DNA from: Bondarzewia mesenterica
Lineage: Eukaryota; Basidiomycota; Agaricomycetes; Russulales; Bondarzewiaceae
NCBI GenBank assembly: GCA_004802705.1
Contig: SGPL01000158.1
Coordinates: forward strand, 1-60,590
Length of the DNA stretch: 60,590 nt
Direction: 5' to 3'
The notes beneath the pieces are model-generated. The model saw only the letters and a program-made list of their open reading frames with translations, did no database searches and had not been told where the DNA came from. The number at the start of each line of letters is the position of its first letter. Positions within the stretch are counted from its first letter, which is position 1. This document shows positions 48,020-58,881 of this stretch, one piece after another. The position numbers and the translations under genes were made by a program.

Positions 48020-49225
48020 CCCTAAATGTCAATGGAGATTTCAGAAGCCCAATTGATGTGGCTAATGTTTTAGCATGCAATATCACCCCACTGATTATTG
48101 ATATCCTTGTAGAAGGCCTCGAGTACACTGATATCCTTCTTCACTTTGGCTAACTTCTCCTGCTTAGCCTTTATGGCCACCTCATTCTCTGCTGCCTCCT
48201 CTGGGTCCTCACTCTTTGGCTTCACTTCTAACTCAATAATCTCCTGAGCAAAGAGGTCAACATCAATTCTATAACTACTAACACAGGCCTTGATCTCATT
48301 GAGGCTACACTAGAATTGATGAAATTCAGCAAGTCAAATATGCTGGGGAGGTGCGTAAGTGCCCTTAAACTCATACTCAATGGTGGTATCCTCATAGAGA
48401 ATATAGCAGTTGCTAACACTAAAGACCTTGACACTAGGGGTATCATGCTTGTCCTTGTTCTCATGGAAGAATAGCATAATACTATCCTGAGCATCAGCAG
48501 TCTCCCTCTCTATAGTAGCAATAGGCATGCTGAGTGCAGCAGTAAAAAAGCAATGAACATAATGAGTGGGTTGGTGTTATCAGTAATGCACAGAAGGTGT
48601 GAATTTGATAGCTTTTTATGGCTCCCTCATATCATTTGACCACTACACCCTTGAGAAGAGCGAGAATATCTGAGAAAGCATTGTGTGCATTCTTAGTAGT
48701 GGTGATAGTAAAATGAGTCACAATCTAAATTATGACAGAATTGAGAGTGTCCTTTCTGTCCTCACTATGAGTGATAAAATAAGCAGCCTTAATGGCTAAG
48801 TAGCAAAACTTTTGAGCTTTCAAGAATTCATAGATCTGGGAAGCGACAGTGCCCTAGATAGCATTGAGTGGTGTGTTAAAGACTCTATAGATGATCTTAA
48901 TAAGAAGATGAAAGAGTCTACCTTTAGGGATGAGGAAGGTATTTTTGAGGAGATTTGAGTAGTAGAGGAGCTCAGGATAATCAGAAGAGATATTGTTATA
49001 GTAGATGGTCCTCTCCCAGTCTGAGAGAATATATGGGGTGACAGTAGTGGCATTTGAGGTGATGGTGAGTGCAGAGAGAAAGGAAAATTCCTCACTAAGG
49101 GTTAGTGAGGTGGTTGAGGAAAGGAACTTATGATAGTCTGAGTAGTTAATGCACTTGAGCATAAATAGAGACAGATGTAAATACAAAGTGATAAGTGTAG
49201 TACAGATGCAGAAAGAAGGCAAGGG
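48020..49225 (-). pseudogene. Trypsin-like peptidase-family relic, N-terminal and middle part
   Basis: Read on the minus strand: LSDWERTIYYNNISSDYPEL and GRLFHLLIKIIYRVFNTPLN (49070-48860), HYVHCFFTAALSMPIATIER (about 48560-48500), MLFFHENKDKHDTPSVKVFS, then SNCYILYEDTTIEYEF (48480-48375), and a charged coiled segment NEIKACVSSYRIDVDLFAQE ... EDPEEAAENEVAIKAKQEKL (48308-48160) to INWASEIS near 48050. The order fits a large family of fungal proteins with a chymotrypsin-fold domain. In the family I expect His in the SNCH motif; here the codon at 48403-48405 is TAT (Tyr), consistent with CAT-to-TAT. The C-terminal Ser motif is not found. It is the least decayed coding sequence of the AT-rich desert. 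Confidence 0.6.
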
Positions 49226-50969
49226 ACTTGTCTAAGAGTTTAAGGTGCTCCATTATTGCCTTCATTGTCTGTACAACAAAATTAGAAACATCTACAAGGG
49301 AGATGGTAAGTGTGAGATAGATGCACAAAATGACTAAGGGACTCACTATTGCTCCGAAGACCAGCTACATCTACTTTCTCATTGGTAAATAGAAAAGCTT
49401 CCAAAGAAAATGCTAGTAAGTGAGATAGATGAGGAAAAAGATGGTAGCACTCACTTGGAGGATCTATGTTCAATGTGTTAATATAGATAGACAAGAGGGT
49501 GCAATAAAGCTCATAGATGGAGATGAAACATAGAGTAGTTTGGGAGATGAGAAAAAGTCAAGAGCCTCTCACACAGCTATCAATGATGCTGTGAGCATTT
49601 AAAGCATTGATAACTTATACTCATGAACACTAATCTACTTAGATGAAATAACCATGCTCATCCTTACAGTCATCATAAAGACAGGCAGTTAAAAAAGGTT
49701 AAGAAAAAGTCACTAAATTAGCTATACTCATTGTCATAGCTAATTATTCAGCTATTCTACAGGTATCTTTAGAGTAAGCATTTGAGGAGAGACAAAATTA
49801 AAAATTAAAAAAATGTATCATTAAAAATCTTAACCTCATAGAATGCCTATATTGCTATAGTGATGCCACTCTCATGAATAATTCTTTGCTAATTAAAATG
49901 TATGACATGTAAAAATCTCTTAAACTCTTTGCATGGCTTTAGAATAGGCTAAATTTGACATGTTGCTGAATGACAAAAGGAGAGCTATTGATCTTCTTGT
50001 CTAAGCTGAATGTACAATGCATAAAGAAATGAACTCTATGAAGGGGAATAATATTACAATGATGGCCTATTGGCAAGCTGCTAGCCTTGACTTACTAATT
50101 CTTTTTATGAATTATAATAATGCTACTGCTACACTAGGATCTGCCATATCATTTTTTGCATAAAAGCAAGCTGAGGATGTATCCTAAGATAGTGAAGTAA
50201 AAGTGATAAGTCTCACTAGTGCTGTATTTTATCATAAGGATGATAAAAAGAGCTAACAAGATACTCTTTTGACCTTCTTCGAGTGGACTATTAGCCACAT
50301 AATTTACATCTTAGATATTAAGAATACTCACTACTAGTTATTCTATAAAGCCACATCAAAGCTCCTCATTTATTTACTTAAGTATCTTGAATTTCTTAAC
50401 CTCATCTATAATAAAAAGAATAAGCAAAATTTGAGCCATATAAAGTTTAATGTTTATAAAGCTCTCTTAGATGTCTTTACCCTCACAAAACTTGCTGACC
50501 TCTCTTTATATTTTTAGGCCATCAGTCACTTATATATATATAAGGTCTAAGGTTTGAAAGGTAACTATAAAAATGCACTTAGCTTTAGACCTTTTCATGA
50601 GATATTTATTGCATATTGTGAAGCTATTTATTACTATTGCACTATTTGTAGATATAGAAGTCTTTAATTATAAAAAAAAGCAGGCATGACATGAATAATA
50701 GTGAATTTGGCAGTTAAAGTAAAAAATTTAAAATAATCAAAGTCAGAATGCTAATTAAATGTTCTATTTTGCTAAAAGACGACTAGATATTTTTAGAGTA
50801 AAATTATACTAGAATATTTCAAATAGTGGTGATCATAGGCAAGAAGTGTTTTAGCATTTAATATATTAAAGCATACTTTTAAATATCATTCATTTAAGCA
50901 TATTTTTTTATCTCAATGCCTGTTTTACTTTATATTATTCATCTTAAAAGCCTTGCTAAAGTAATAATG

Positions 50970-51288
50970 TGTGATTTAACAATTAATCTACAGCCTCATA
51001 GGCCTTTTGTTGTCTAATTAAATATTAACATATTTACTCTACACTTCCTGTTATCAGCATTGTGATTGAATCATTCTGTTAGCATTAGAGAGATGAGCTT
51101 TGAACACCTCATACTTAGTGCAATATGTGTAATTTAATAATCAATCTGTAGCTCTTGTAGCCTCTTTGCTGCTCAATCGAGCTAAGTCTTGATAAATTTG
51201 CATTGTACTCTTTACTGTCAATATGTAGATTAAATCATCTTACTCATATTAAAGGAGGAGTAGGCTTTGAACATTTGATACTAGGTAT
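50970..51288. repeat. Diverged tandem duplication, period about 156 bp
   Basis: Two adjacent copies share gtgt-atttaa-aatcaatct, ttgt-gtctaattaaa-type and ggctttgaacatttgatact-type blocks in the same order (copy 1 about 50970-51120, copy 2 about 51125-51288). Changes are mainly transitions. Confidence 0.7.
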
Positions 51289-52059
51289 AAGTTAAATGAA
51301 TGCTCATGAACTAGACTCTTATATTAACCTGCTCTAATTCTTTATGCAAATAAGACTTTTTATAAATATATAACATCTGTTTATCTTGTATTCTTGTTTA
51401 ATTTAAAATTGATAGAATAAAATAACAACCTCCCTCAAATCGAACAACTAAGCTTCTTTGGGAAAAAAAAGAAAAATAAAGTTAAATCTAAGCACTGAAG
51501 CATACACTTAGCACCTTTAGGTTTTTTTTTTTATCTATCTATAGCCTTCTCATTACTTCTGCATATGACACTAAACTATGACATTATGACTAAAAGACCT
51601 CTAATGCACAATCAATGAATTTCAACGCGAGTTTAAGATGCTTATAAGAGACTGCTTAGAAATAACAGCTAAGCTCAGAAGCATAGATATTAGTAGCAAA
51701 CTCAAGTGTTAGCTCAAGCATGTCAATCTCTCTCATTAAATCTTGCTAGCACAACTTGCAAAAGTATAATAACAAGATCAAGAGGTGGCCAGACTAAAAA
51801 GAGGGGCTGATGAGAGTATGAACTGCTCTAAAGTAATTAAGAGGCCAGATGCTCCTCTACCTATTGTATTCACTTCAAAAATACTATTAAAGACTGATAA
51901 TACTAGAATAATGTAGTACTTTAAACAGCAGCTATATATGCTTAGTAGTAAAATTTAAATGTAGTTTTAATAGCCTTTATTCTAATGCCCATATATTTTG
52001 ATTAAATAATTTTGATATAGTTTTTCAGATGCTTTATTTTTTGACTTGTATATATTTGG

Positions 52060-52205
52060 TCACATAATTTTAATTTTTTAATTTTTTAATTTTAATTTTT
52101 TAATTTTTTTTATCTATTTGATCACATAATTTGTATATTATTTTTTAATATTTTTTTATATGTTTTTTCATATGTTTTTCTATATGATTTTTTATATATT
52201 TGTTT
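52060..52205. repeat. Low-complexity T/A tract
   Basis: Runs of tttttaattttttaatttt and tatatgttttttcatatg-type sequence. Simple-sequence DNA without further structure. Confidence 0.8.
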
Positions 52206-53035
52206 ATTTTAAATAAAACTAAAATCTTTATATAGCAGTTAGTTAAACCTAACAGATAATTTGACTTAGATGAGTATACATTTACTCTAGCTTAATATGA
52301 TAAATAGTATAATTAAAATAAAAATATGTTTAATCTCAGTATAAATCTAAAAGCTCAGATATCATAGGAGATTATATTAAAGTTTAATATATCATTGATG
52401 ACATTGTAATCAAACATAATAAAATTGTGTCTTGTCTATTCTTCTAACATGAAAGCCCTTGATAAAGACATTTATAAGTTGAAATCAAAATGAAAATCGA
52501 TATAATAGTAGTTGAGATACTGTTGTTTTTATATCAAAAGTTAAAAATAGGTCATCAAGTGATGACCTTGGTTTTTTCCGATGAAGGTATCATCTAAAAG
52601 CTACTGATGAGCAGATGATGAATCATACAGAAATCCTTATATAGTATGAGCCTATATCAATAGATCATAAAGGGAAAAGATAAGAACTTTGTTCTTAAAA
52701 ATAATGCTTATCTATATAGTGCTTCTATATCTTTATTATATTATATAAGGTTAAAATGCTTCATATATCTTTCTTTATGTCTTATTTTTCCTTATTTTTA
52801 GTAAATATTACTCTGATACTGATATTAAAAAATATATCAATACATTCATTTGACTTTATATGAGATTTGTCTATAACTTTTTTAAAAGATGTTACATTTT
52901 GATCACTCTTTGTATTTAACATACCTTTTTAAGAGCATAATAATTTAACTATACCTACATAAGAGTGCTGTATAAAGAGTAAATTTAAACATACTACAAT
53001 TTTTAGAATGTTATTCAATTGCAAGACTATATTGT

Positions 53036-53396
53036 TGTAAGGGCACCGCCGATGGTGCAGCGTAACCTCATGAGATCACACACAGCAAACGAGTCACAAG
53101 CGTGAATAACAGAGCGTAGAGAATACAAGAAGTAGAACAGGGGAACAGAAGAAAGTAGATCAATAAAAGATGAGGCATGTTCATCTCTTTTATAAGATGC
53201 AGCGCTGTGGTGGAATCCAAAAATGATCCAGGAGCCCTGTGCCCATATGTCTGAAGGTGAATGTCGACTGCTCTGGACTTTTTGGGCATGAGATGAGTAG
53301 AGTACGATCAGAGGCAAATGAGATGGAAGTAGTTGTTGTTCTCGATAGAGAAGTCATTGTGGATTGGATCAGTCATAAGCGACAGGCAGGCTTACA
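53036..53396 (-). repeat. 3' LTR of the gypsy element
   Basis: 361 bp. It aligns end to end with 58516-58876 without a single indel; about 44 base differences, all transitions by my count. A TATAAAAG box in element sense lies at 53194-53187 and is shared with the other LTR. Confidence 0.96.
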
Positions 53397-53411
53397 CTCT
53401 TTCCCTCCTAG
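53397..53411 (-). other. Polypurine tract of the gypsy element
   Basis: On the minus strand CTAGGAGGGAAAGAG directly precedes the TGTAAG end of the 3' LTR. Confidence 0.75.
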
Positions 53412-53469
53412 AAAAATCCCATCAGTGACAGCGTCGTCATTTGGTGCCAAGAGCTGGTATCATCGAGTT

Positions 53470-54890
53470 CGTAGACCCAGGGTGGTTACCAGGTAGTGCA
53501 ATCCAAGCGTCGAGTGCAGCACAATCATCTAACTCGGAACCGGCAATCCAACAGCTATCTTCATTTCCCCAACCTTTCCACTGAACGAAGTATTGCACTC
53601 CATGGCCACATCATCATTAGTCGATGATGCAATCGATTTCCCATTTATCGAAGCCATTGGGGGAAACAATTAGTCCAGGGTGCACGAGGCAATGGGAAGG
53701 GAATGCGATATCATTGTTTTCATAGAAAGGCCATAATTGGGAAACATGGAAAGTGGAGAACAAGGTAGATGAAGACGGGAGAGAGAGCTCATACGTACTA
53801 GTTTCAGAGAAGGCCCAGATAATTTTGTAGGGGCCGTTGAAGTGAGGCATGAATTTAGTGACCTATTTCCTATCGTGAGAAGTGTAGTCACAATGACGAT
53901 GAAAGGTGGACAAAAGAACGTAGTCACCGACTTGGTGATCTGGTTCAGTATTATAGTGTCAGTTTGCGGTGTGGGCTTGAGATAATTTGCTAGTGAGTAG
54001 ATTGTCTTTAGCCTCAGATTCGAGTTCGAGAATATGTGAGATGAAGTTCAATGCTGAGGTGCCAGGTTTAGAGTGAGATGGAGTCTGGGAAGGAATGAGG
54101 GGTGGAATTAGATGAGGGCTACAGCTCATGCAGATTTAGAAGGGGGACAAGCCAATAGATGCATTGACAGTATTCATCATGTGAAAATGTACCAAAGGGA
54201 GGGCCTTAACCCATCCTTTCTGTTGGCGATCGACATGGAAATGCAAACTCTGATTGACAGTTTTATTTGTCTGCTCACTAGAATCATCAGTTTCTGGGTA
54301 AAAAGAGGTAGACATTTTGAGAAAGACACTGCAAAGCTTAGTGAAAGATTTCCAAAAGGATGAAACAAAGAGCTTATTGTGATCGGAAATGATTTCCAGG
54401 GGGAGACCATTATCGCAGTACCAATGTTCAAAGAAGAGTGCAGTGAACTTCTCAGCAGTGATGTCAGTGTAACACAGAATAAGTCAGATGTCAGCACTGA
54501 GACAGTCGGTGAATGACACAATGCAATTGAAACCTTTTTTGTCCAGGAGTGGACCGATAAGATCGATGGTGACAGAGTCACCACACGCATCAGGGGCTGG
54601 CAAAGGGTGTAGAGAACCATTCAGGTGAGAAGTCAGCGATTTATTGTGTTAGCAATCATTACAGGATGGCACGTAACCCTGCTCGAGGTCGCGTCACATA
54701 TTGGGCCAATTGTAGGCAGAACGAAGGCTAGCGTAGGATTTATTGGAACCAAAATGGCCGAGCAAATCATGTGCAAGACGGAATAACTGCTCTCGCAATG
54801 AGTTGACATGAGGAATGATGAGATGACCACCAATGTATAAAAAGTCCTCAGAGAAGGTAACACTGAGGATGCTATTGAGATTCTGTTTCA
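53470..54890 (-). pseudogene. Gypsy integrase and C-terminal chromodomain
   Basis: From about 54890: LFRLAHDLLGHFGSNKSYAS with CNDC (HHCC zinc region), core residues in VTIDLIGPLLDKKGFNCIVS / FTDCLS, LEIISDHNKLFVSSFWKSF, and FYPETDDSSEQTNKTVNQSL (the DDE triad positions). A GPY/F-like region HFNGPYKIIWAFSETSTYEL follows. The chromodomain after two or three stop codons reads YFVQWKGWGNEDSCWIAGSE (about 53605-53545). Stops at about 54900, 54520, 54130 and 53618-53610 inactivate it. The second chromovirus copy of the window (11.2-13.0 kb) has the same architecture but belongs to a different lineage by sequence. Confidence 0.9.
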
Positions 54891-54929
54891 ACTTGAGACA
54901 CTAAGGGTCTATCTTATACCCCTCACGGA

Positions 54930-56600
54930 TAGCCGTTAGGATGTCAGGATCAGAAGAGATAGAAGGAATAGAGGAAACCTAGGCTGTGGGAGGTGGCGAG
55001 AATTCAGCAAGATTAAGCAATTCACTGGATAAGGAGATAGCAGTGGTAAGTGCCGAAGGTGCCCCATTGTAGTGTTCCCCATTAGGAAACAAACAGGAAA
55101 GAGCATCTGCAACTGTGTTGTCAGGGCCTGGTACATATTTGATTGTAAAATCATACGAAGCAAGGAAATCTTGCCATCACATTTGATGATGAGAGAGATC
55201 ACGTTGGTGCTGAAAGCTCTCTAGGGTATGATGATCAGTGCGTACGATGAAGGGCATACTGAGAAGATCGCAACACCACTTCTGGAGTGCACGTACGATT
55301 GCGAGAAGTTCTTTCTCATGAACAAGGTAGTTAAGTGTCGCTCCACTCAACTGGCAGCTGTCAAATGCGATAGGCCAGGCTGTTTCCCATGTTGGTCTGT
55401 ATAACAGAATGGCACCCATATGCCAGTCACTGGCATCACATGTGATAAATATTTTGTTATCACCCAGGTGTTCATGGTCGATGGTCGTGAGACATTCACG
55501 ACTGACGATGAGAGCCTTGATCGAATCAAATGCTTATTGATAAGTGTCTGTCCAGCCAGGCCATGATTTTTCAGCCTCCAAGGTAGTAAGAGGCATCAAA
55601 AGTTGAGTGTGTTCAGCGAGTTGTGGCAGAAAAGCTGAGATGTAATGCACGAGACTGAGAAAGGCACAGACATTGATAACGTGTCGAGGGATAGGCTAGT
55701 CCAAGATCTATGAAACCTTCTTTTTATCGGCCTCGATCCCTCGAGTGGAAATCATATGGCCAAAAAAAGTCGACATCATCGAAAAAAAGAGCTGTTTTCT
55801 TAGAGGAGCAGAAGAGGTTGGCATCATGTAATGCTTGCAGGATGAGGGTGCCATTTTTAATATGTTCGGCAATGTCCTAGAACCAAATAATAATATCATC
55901 TAAATAGACATGACAGATTTTACCAATGTATTTGCGTAGTGCAGCACACATGCGATGTTGATAAGTGGCAGGAGTGTTACGACCACCCATTGGCATAATG
56001 GTCCATTTATAGAGACCAAAGGCGTAGTAATGGCCGTGAGGTGGATATCATCAAGGTGGACCCGAGTTTGGAAGAAGGAGTTAGTCATATTCATCTTACC
56101 CCAAATCTTGCCCTTCGTGCAATCAGCGAGAATGTCATCGATGCACAGGAGTGGATAGTTGTTAGGTACAGTGTTGGAATTGATGACACGGTAATCATTA
56201 ACCCAGTGAGGCAGGACTGTGGGATCAGCTTTAGAAATAATGAAAGAGAGAGAGCAATATTCACTGGAAGAAGGACGGATACATCTAGCAGCAAGATGTT
56301 GATTGAGCAGGATGCTCCAGGCTTCACGATACTTACACGGACAGTTGTAAGAGTGCCACGCGATGGTCATATTAGGATCCTTGAGCTTGATTCGATAATA
56401 AATGTCTATAGGCAGTTCTACGGTGGGCAGGATATCTGCAGAAAAATAGTCAGCAAACTTTTGGCACATCTGCCTATTCAACTCAGTGAGTTGATCGATA
56501 TGCATGAGTTGCTGTATCCTGGTATCGAGGATATCAATAGATGCCACATGATTAGTGATGATAGGAGCACAGTGATTGACATCAGCTTTTTGACTCAAAA
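54930..56600 (-). pseudogene. Gypsy reverse transcriptase and RNase H
   Basis: From 56598: LPIDIYYRIKLKDPNMTIAW, YREAWSILLNQHLAARCIRP, SSSEYCSLSFIISKADPTVL, then GKIWGKMNMTNSFFQTRVHL (RT palm Asp replaced by Asn in MNMTN, where DMTN is usual), and VYLDDIIIW at about 55925-55895 (the YxDD pair intact). RNase H follows with FITCDASDWHMGAILLYRPT (Asp), HEKELLAIVRALQKWCCDLL and FIVRTDHHTLESFQ (55460-55200). Frame changes at about 56010-55960 and TAG at 55878 break the reading. Confidence 0.92.
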
Positions 56601-56639
56601 GTCACACAGAGAGCTTGTCAAATATGAGCTTACGATCCT

Positions 56640-57130
56640 ATCGAATTTGCCTGCGTGTGGCCATAGGACCAAGTTTAAGGGGTGAGATGGAGATAGCGGG
56701 AGGGTGCATGTGGTCATAACTGCAAGTTTTGTCAATGCACGATGAAGAATCCATATCAATGACAATATAATTTTGCTTCAGAAATGGATCTGCGAGAATT
56801 AAAAGTAGACAGAGAGAATCAGGTGCGATAAGAGCGTGGACAGAACATGTAAAATACAAACAGTCATGAGAGGACAGACAAACTTTGACCTAATGGGTCG
56901 TGATCACGGACGGACGAGGAGAAGAAGGAACAGGAACAGAGAAATTATGTAGAGAAGAAGAAATATTTGGAGCAGAAGGAGAGAAGGAATTGTTGAATGC
57001 AAGCCCAAGAGGTATAGGCTGCAATAACATGTGTTGGTGAAGTCCCAGTGAATGTAAAAGGGATTCACAAATTAAAATGAACTGCGAGCCGATGTCAATT
57101 AGACCCTCAGTGTGAATAGAGAGAGAAGAG
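56640..57130 (-). pseudogene. Gypsy retropepsin-type protease
   Basis: Minus-strand frame: EGLIDIGSQFILICESLLHS LGLH at about 57110-57050. The active-site triplet reads D-I-G where D-S/T-G is usual, so the flanking Ser/Thr appears to be lost. The downstream ILADPFLKQNYIVIDMDSSS is the matching C-terminal lobe. Confidence 0.75.
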
Positions 57131-57399
57131 GGACTGTTGATCTGGCAATGCCAGACCAGGGAAGAAGTAATAAAAGGAGAGTCATCAGGAGCAGAAAACA
57201 AAGAGGGGACAGATGCAATAAGAAGAGGACAGATGCACTCATCGGACTCAGTTCCATTGCCTAAAACTCCAGATGTGCTATCCTCAATCACGGGGAGGAT
57301 GGCTGCGACGTGGCCCCGTGAAGTTGCGGATGTAGTTTGGCCACATTTGGTGGTGTCAGTGGTGGCATAGGTGAGGGGTTTATATGTAAAGGCATTTGG

Positions 57400-58390
57400 A
57401 AAATCCTCATCGCAAGTTTTGGAGGTGTGTCTAGTAAAAAATTGACGGCATTTAAAACATCTGTTGTACTCTTGTAAAAGTGATCGTTTCTCATCAGACA
57501 AGCAGGGAACATGGCCTATCTTAGTGCTCGAGATGAGGTGCAGTCGAGAAAGTACTGAAGTGGAAAGGTTCGATCCTCGCTGTGGAAGATGAGGGAGGGA
57601 GGTGTTGAGGTTAGAGAGAGAGAAGGCTGNNTNNNNTNTTTTTTCGTCAAGTCGAGAGACACGCTCAATCCAAGTGCATAGATCAAGTTCGATATCGAGG
57701 GGGGNCTGGACATTCTGAACCTCCTAGAGGAGGTCGGGATGGAGTCCACCCTCGATAGTACATCAGAGGGACTTATCATCAAAGTAATACGAGGTTTCTT
57801 GCAGTCCACTGTTAGCATGGGCCAGCTGTTGATACCATTCATCAAAAAGTGTTGAAATGGGCTGGGTGGACTTGGCAATCTTGTTGAAAAGATTGAGGTC
57901 CCAATCGGTCGACAGCCAACGCTGTCAAATTTCAAGGTACAAGGCATAGAAGGTGAGGTCTTCGAGGTGATCACGCTCGTTGTCAATCTAAACGATGATC
58001 TGAGGGTCCTCGAAACATATGAGAATGCGGGCTGCTTGCTCTTCTTCAGCAACGTGTTTGGCGATAAAGAACGCATAGCAATACATTTTCCATTTGATGA
58101 GCATGAAGGGGGAAAGGGAACCTTCAGAGATGATTGGCAGGTGGCTACCATTAGAGGTGCAGGTAGCATTCTTTGAGGTAGCAGGCATAAGGTGAGGTAG
58201 AATATAGGAATCATCTGAGGAGAAAGAGAGATCGGTATTGGTTGAGTCTAGTGGGGGCGAGGTGGGGATATTCTCAGATCGTTCAAGTACAGGTGAATTA
58301 AGAGCAGATGAAAGGAGGGACAAGAGAGAAGAGGTGATCAAATCAGTGTTAGTAGTGATCAAAATTGAGAGGTTGTTGGTCAATGCAGTA
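57400..58390 (-). pseudogene. Gypsy Gag with CCHC zinc knuckle
   Basis: An ATG at 58383 begins MTNNLSILITTNTDLITSSL, then a Ser-rich stretch and the helical capsid-like part (PFMLIKWKMYCYAFFIAKHV; ISTLFDEWYQQLANSGLQET) in changing frames. The zinc knuckle is CFKCRQFFTRHTSKTC at about 57458-57411 (C-x2-C-x7-H-x4-C). N bases at 57631-57640 and 57704 and stops at about 57985, 57925 and 57728 interrupt it. Confidence 0.8.
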
Positions 58391-58515
58391 CAGAATAGTG
58401 TTCATTCCCTTATGCAATTGCTAGCGCACCAGGAGGTGGTAGAGCGAGTATTATGGACATTTGACAAGGTGGGCAGTGATTACAGTGAGACACTGTGATG
58501 ACATTAAAAAAAATA

Positions 58516-58876
58516 TGTAAGGGCACTGCCAGTGGCGTGGCATAACCTCATGAGATTACACACAGCAAACGAGTCATGAGCATGAATAATAGAGCGTAGA
58601 GAATACAAGAAGTAGAACGGAGAAACAGGAGAAAGTAGATCGATAAAAGACGAGGCATGTCCATCTCTTTTATAAGATGCAGCACTGTGGTAGAATCCGA
58701 AAACAATCCAAGAGCCCTGCACTTATATGTCTGAAGGTGAATGTCGACTGCTCTAGACTTTCTGGGTGTGAGACGAGTAGGGTATGATCAGAGGCAAATA
58801 GAATAGAAGTAGTTGTTGTTCTCAATAGGGAAGTCATTGTAGATTAGATCAGTCATAAGCGGCAGGCAGGCTTACA
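58516..58876 (-). repeat. 5' LTR of the gypsy element
   Basis: TGTAAG to CTTACA, 361 bp. In element sense a TATAAAAG box lies at 58674-58667, about 200 bp into the LTR, a normal place for the transcription start. It is followed by the target duplication attgt at 58877-58881. Confidence 0.96.
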
Positions 58877-58881
58877 ATTGT

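Larger units (their letters stand above)
27831..53035. other. AT-rich, CpG-depleted desert of decayed repeats
   Basis: About 25 kb in which G+C is roughly 12-38% in the 60-base lines I counted, and CpG is nearly absent (two seen in 29400-30000, about one in 41581-42060). TpG and CpA are common. There is no intact gene. The few protein-like stretches are listed separately; the longest other frames (e.g. around 42.2-42.6 and 43.8-44.0 kb) are low-complexity Leu/Tyr/Phe translations of AT-rich DNA. The block looks like ancient transposon sequence worn down by C-to-T change. Confidence 0.8.
53036..58876 (-). mobile_element. Complete Ty3/gypsy chromodomain retrotransposon with target duplication
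   Basis: 5,841 bp, encoded on the minus strand. Both LTRs are 361 bp, TGTAAG...CTTACA, at 53036-53396 and 58516-58876. The 5-bp target duplication ATTGT is perfect at 53031-53035 and 58877-58881. Between the LTRs, in element order: gag, zinc knuckle, protease, RT, RNase H, integrase, chromodomain. Every gene carries stops, several of them TGA or TAG replacing expected Arg, Gln or Trp codons. G+C is much higher than in the flanking desert, so the element is a later arrival that has begun the same decay. No tRNA-type primer site follows the 5' LTR; Tf1/sushi relatives can self-prime, which would fit but is unproven. Confidence 0.96.

Noticed and set aside
53440..53480. tggtgccaagagctggtatcatcgag as a tRNA-Met-type primer-binding site
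   Set aside because: It resembles a PBS but lies at the 3' LTR side of a minus-strand element, so it cannot serve as its primer site.
56041..56685. 214-codon plus-strand open frame inside the gypsy element
   Set aside because: It is the exact antisense of the reverse-transcriptase region; the minus-strand RT motifs are decisive.
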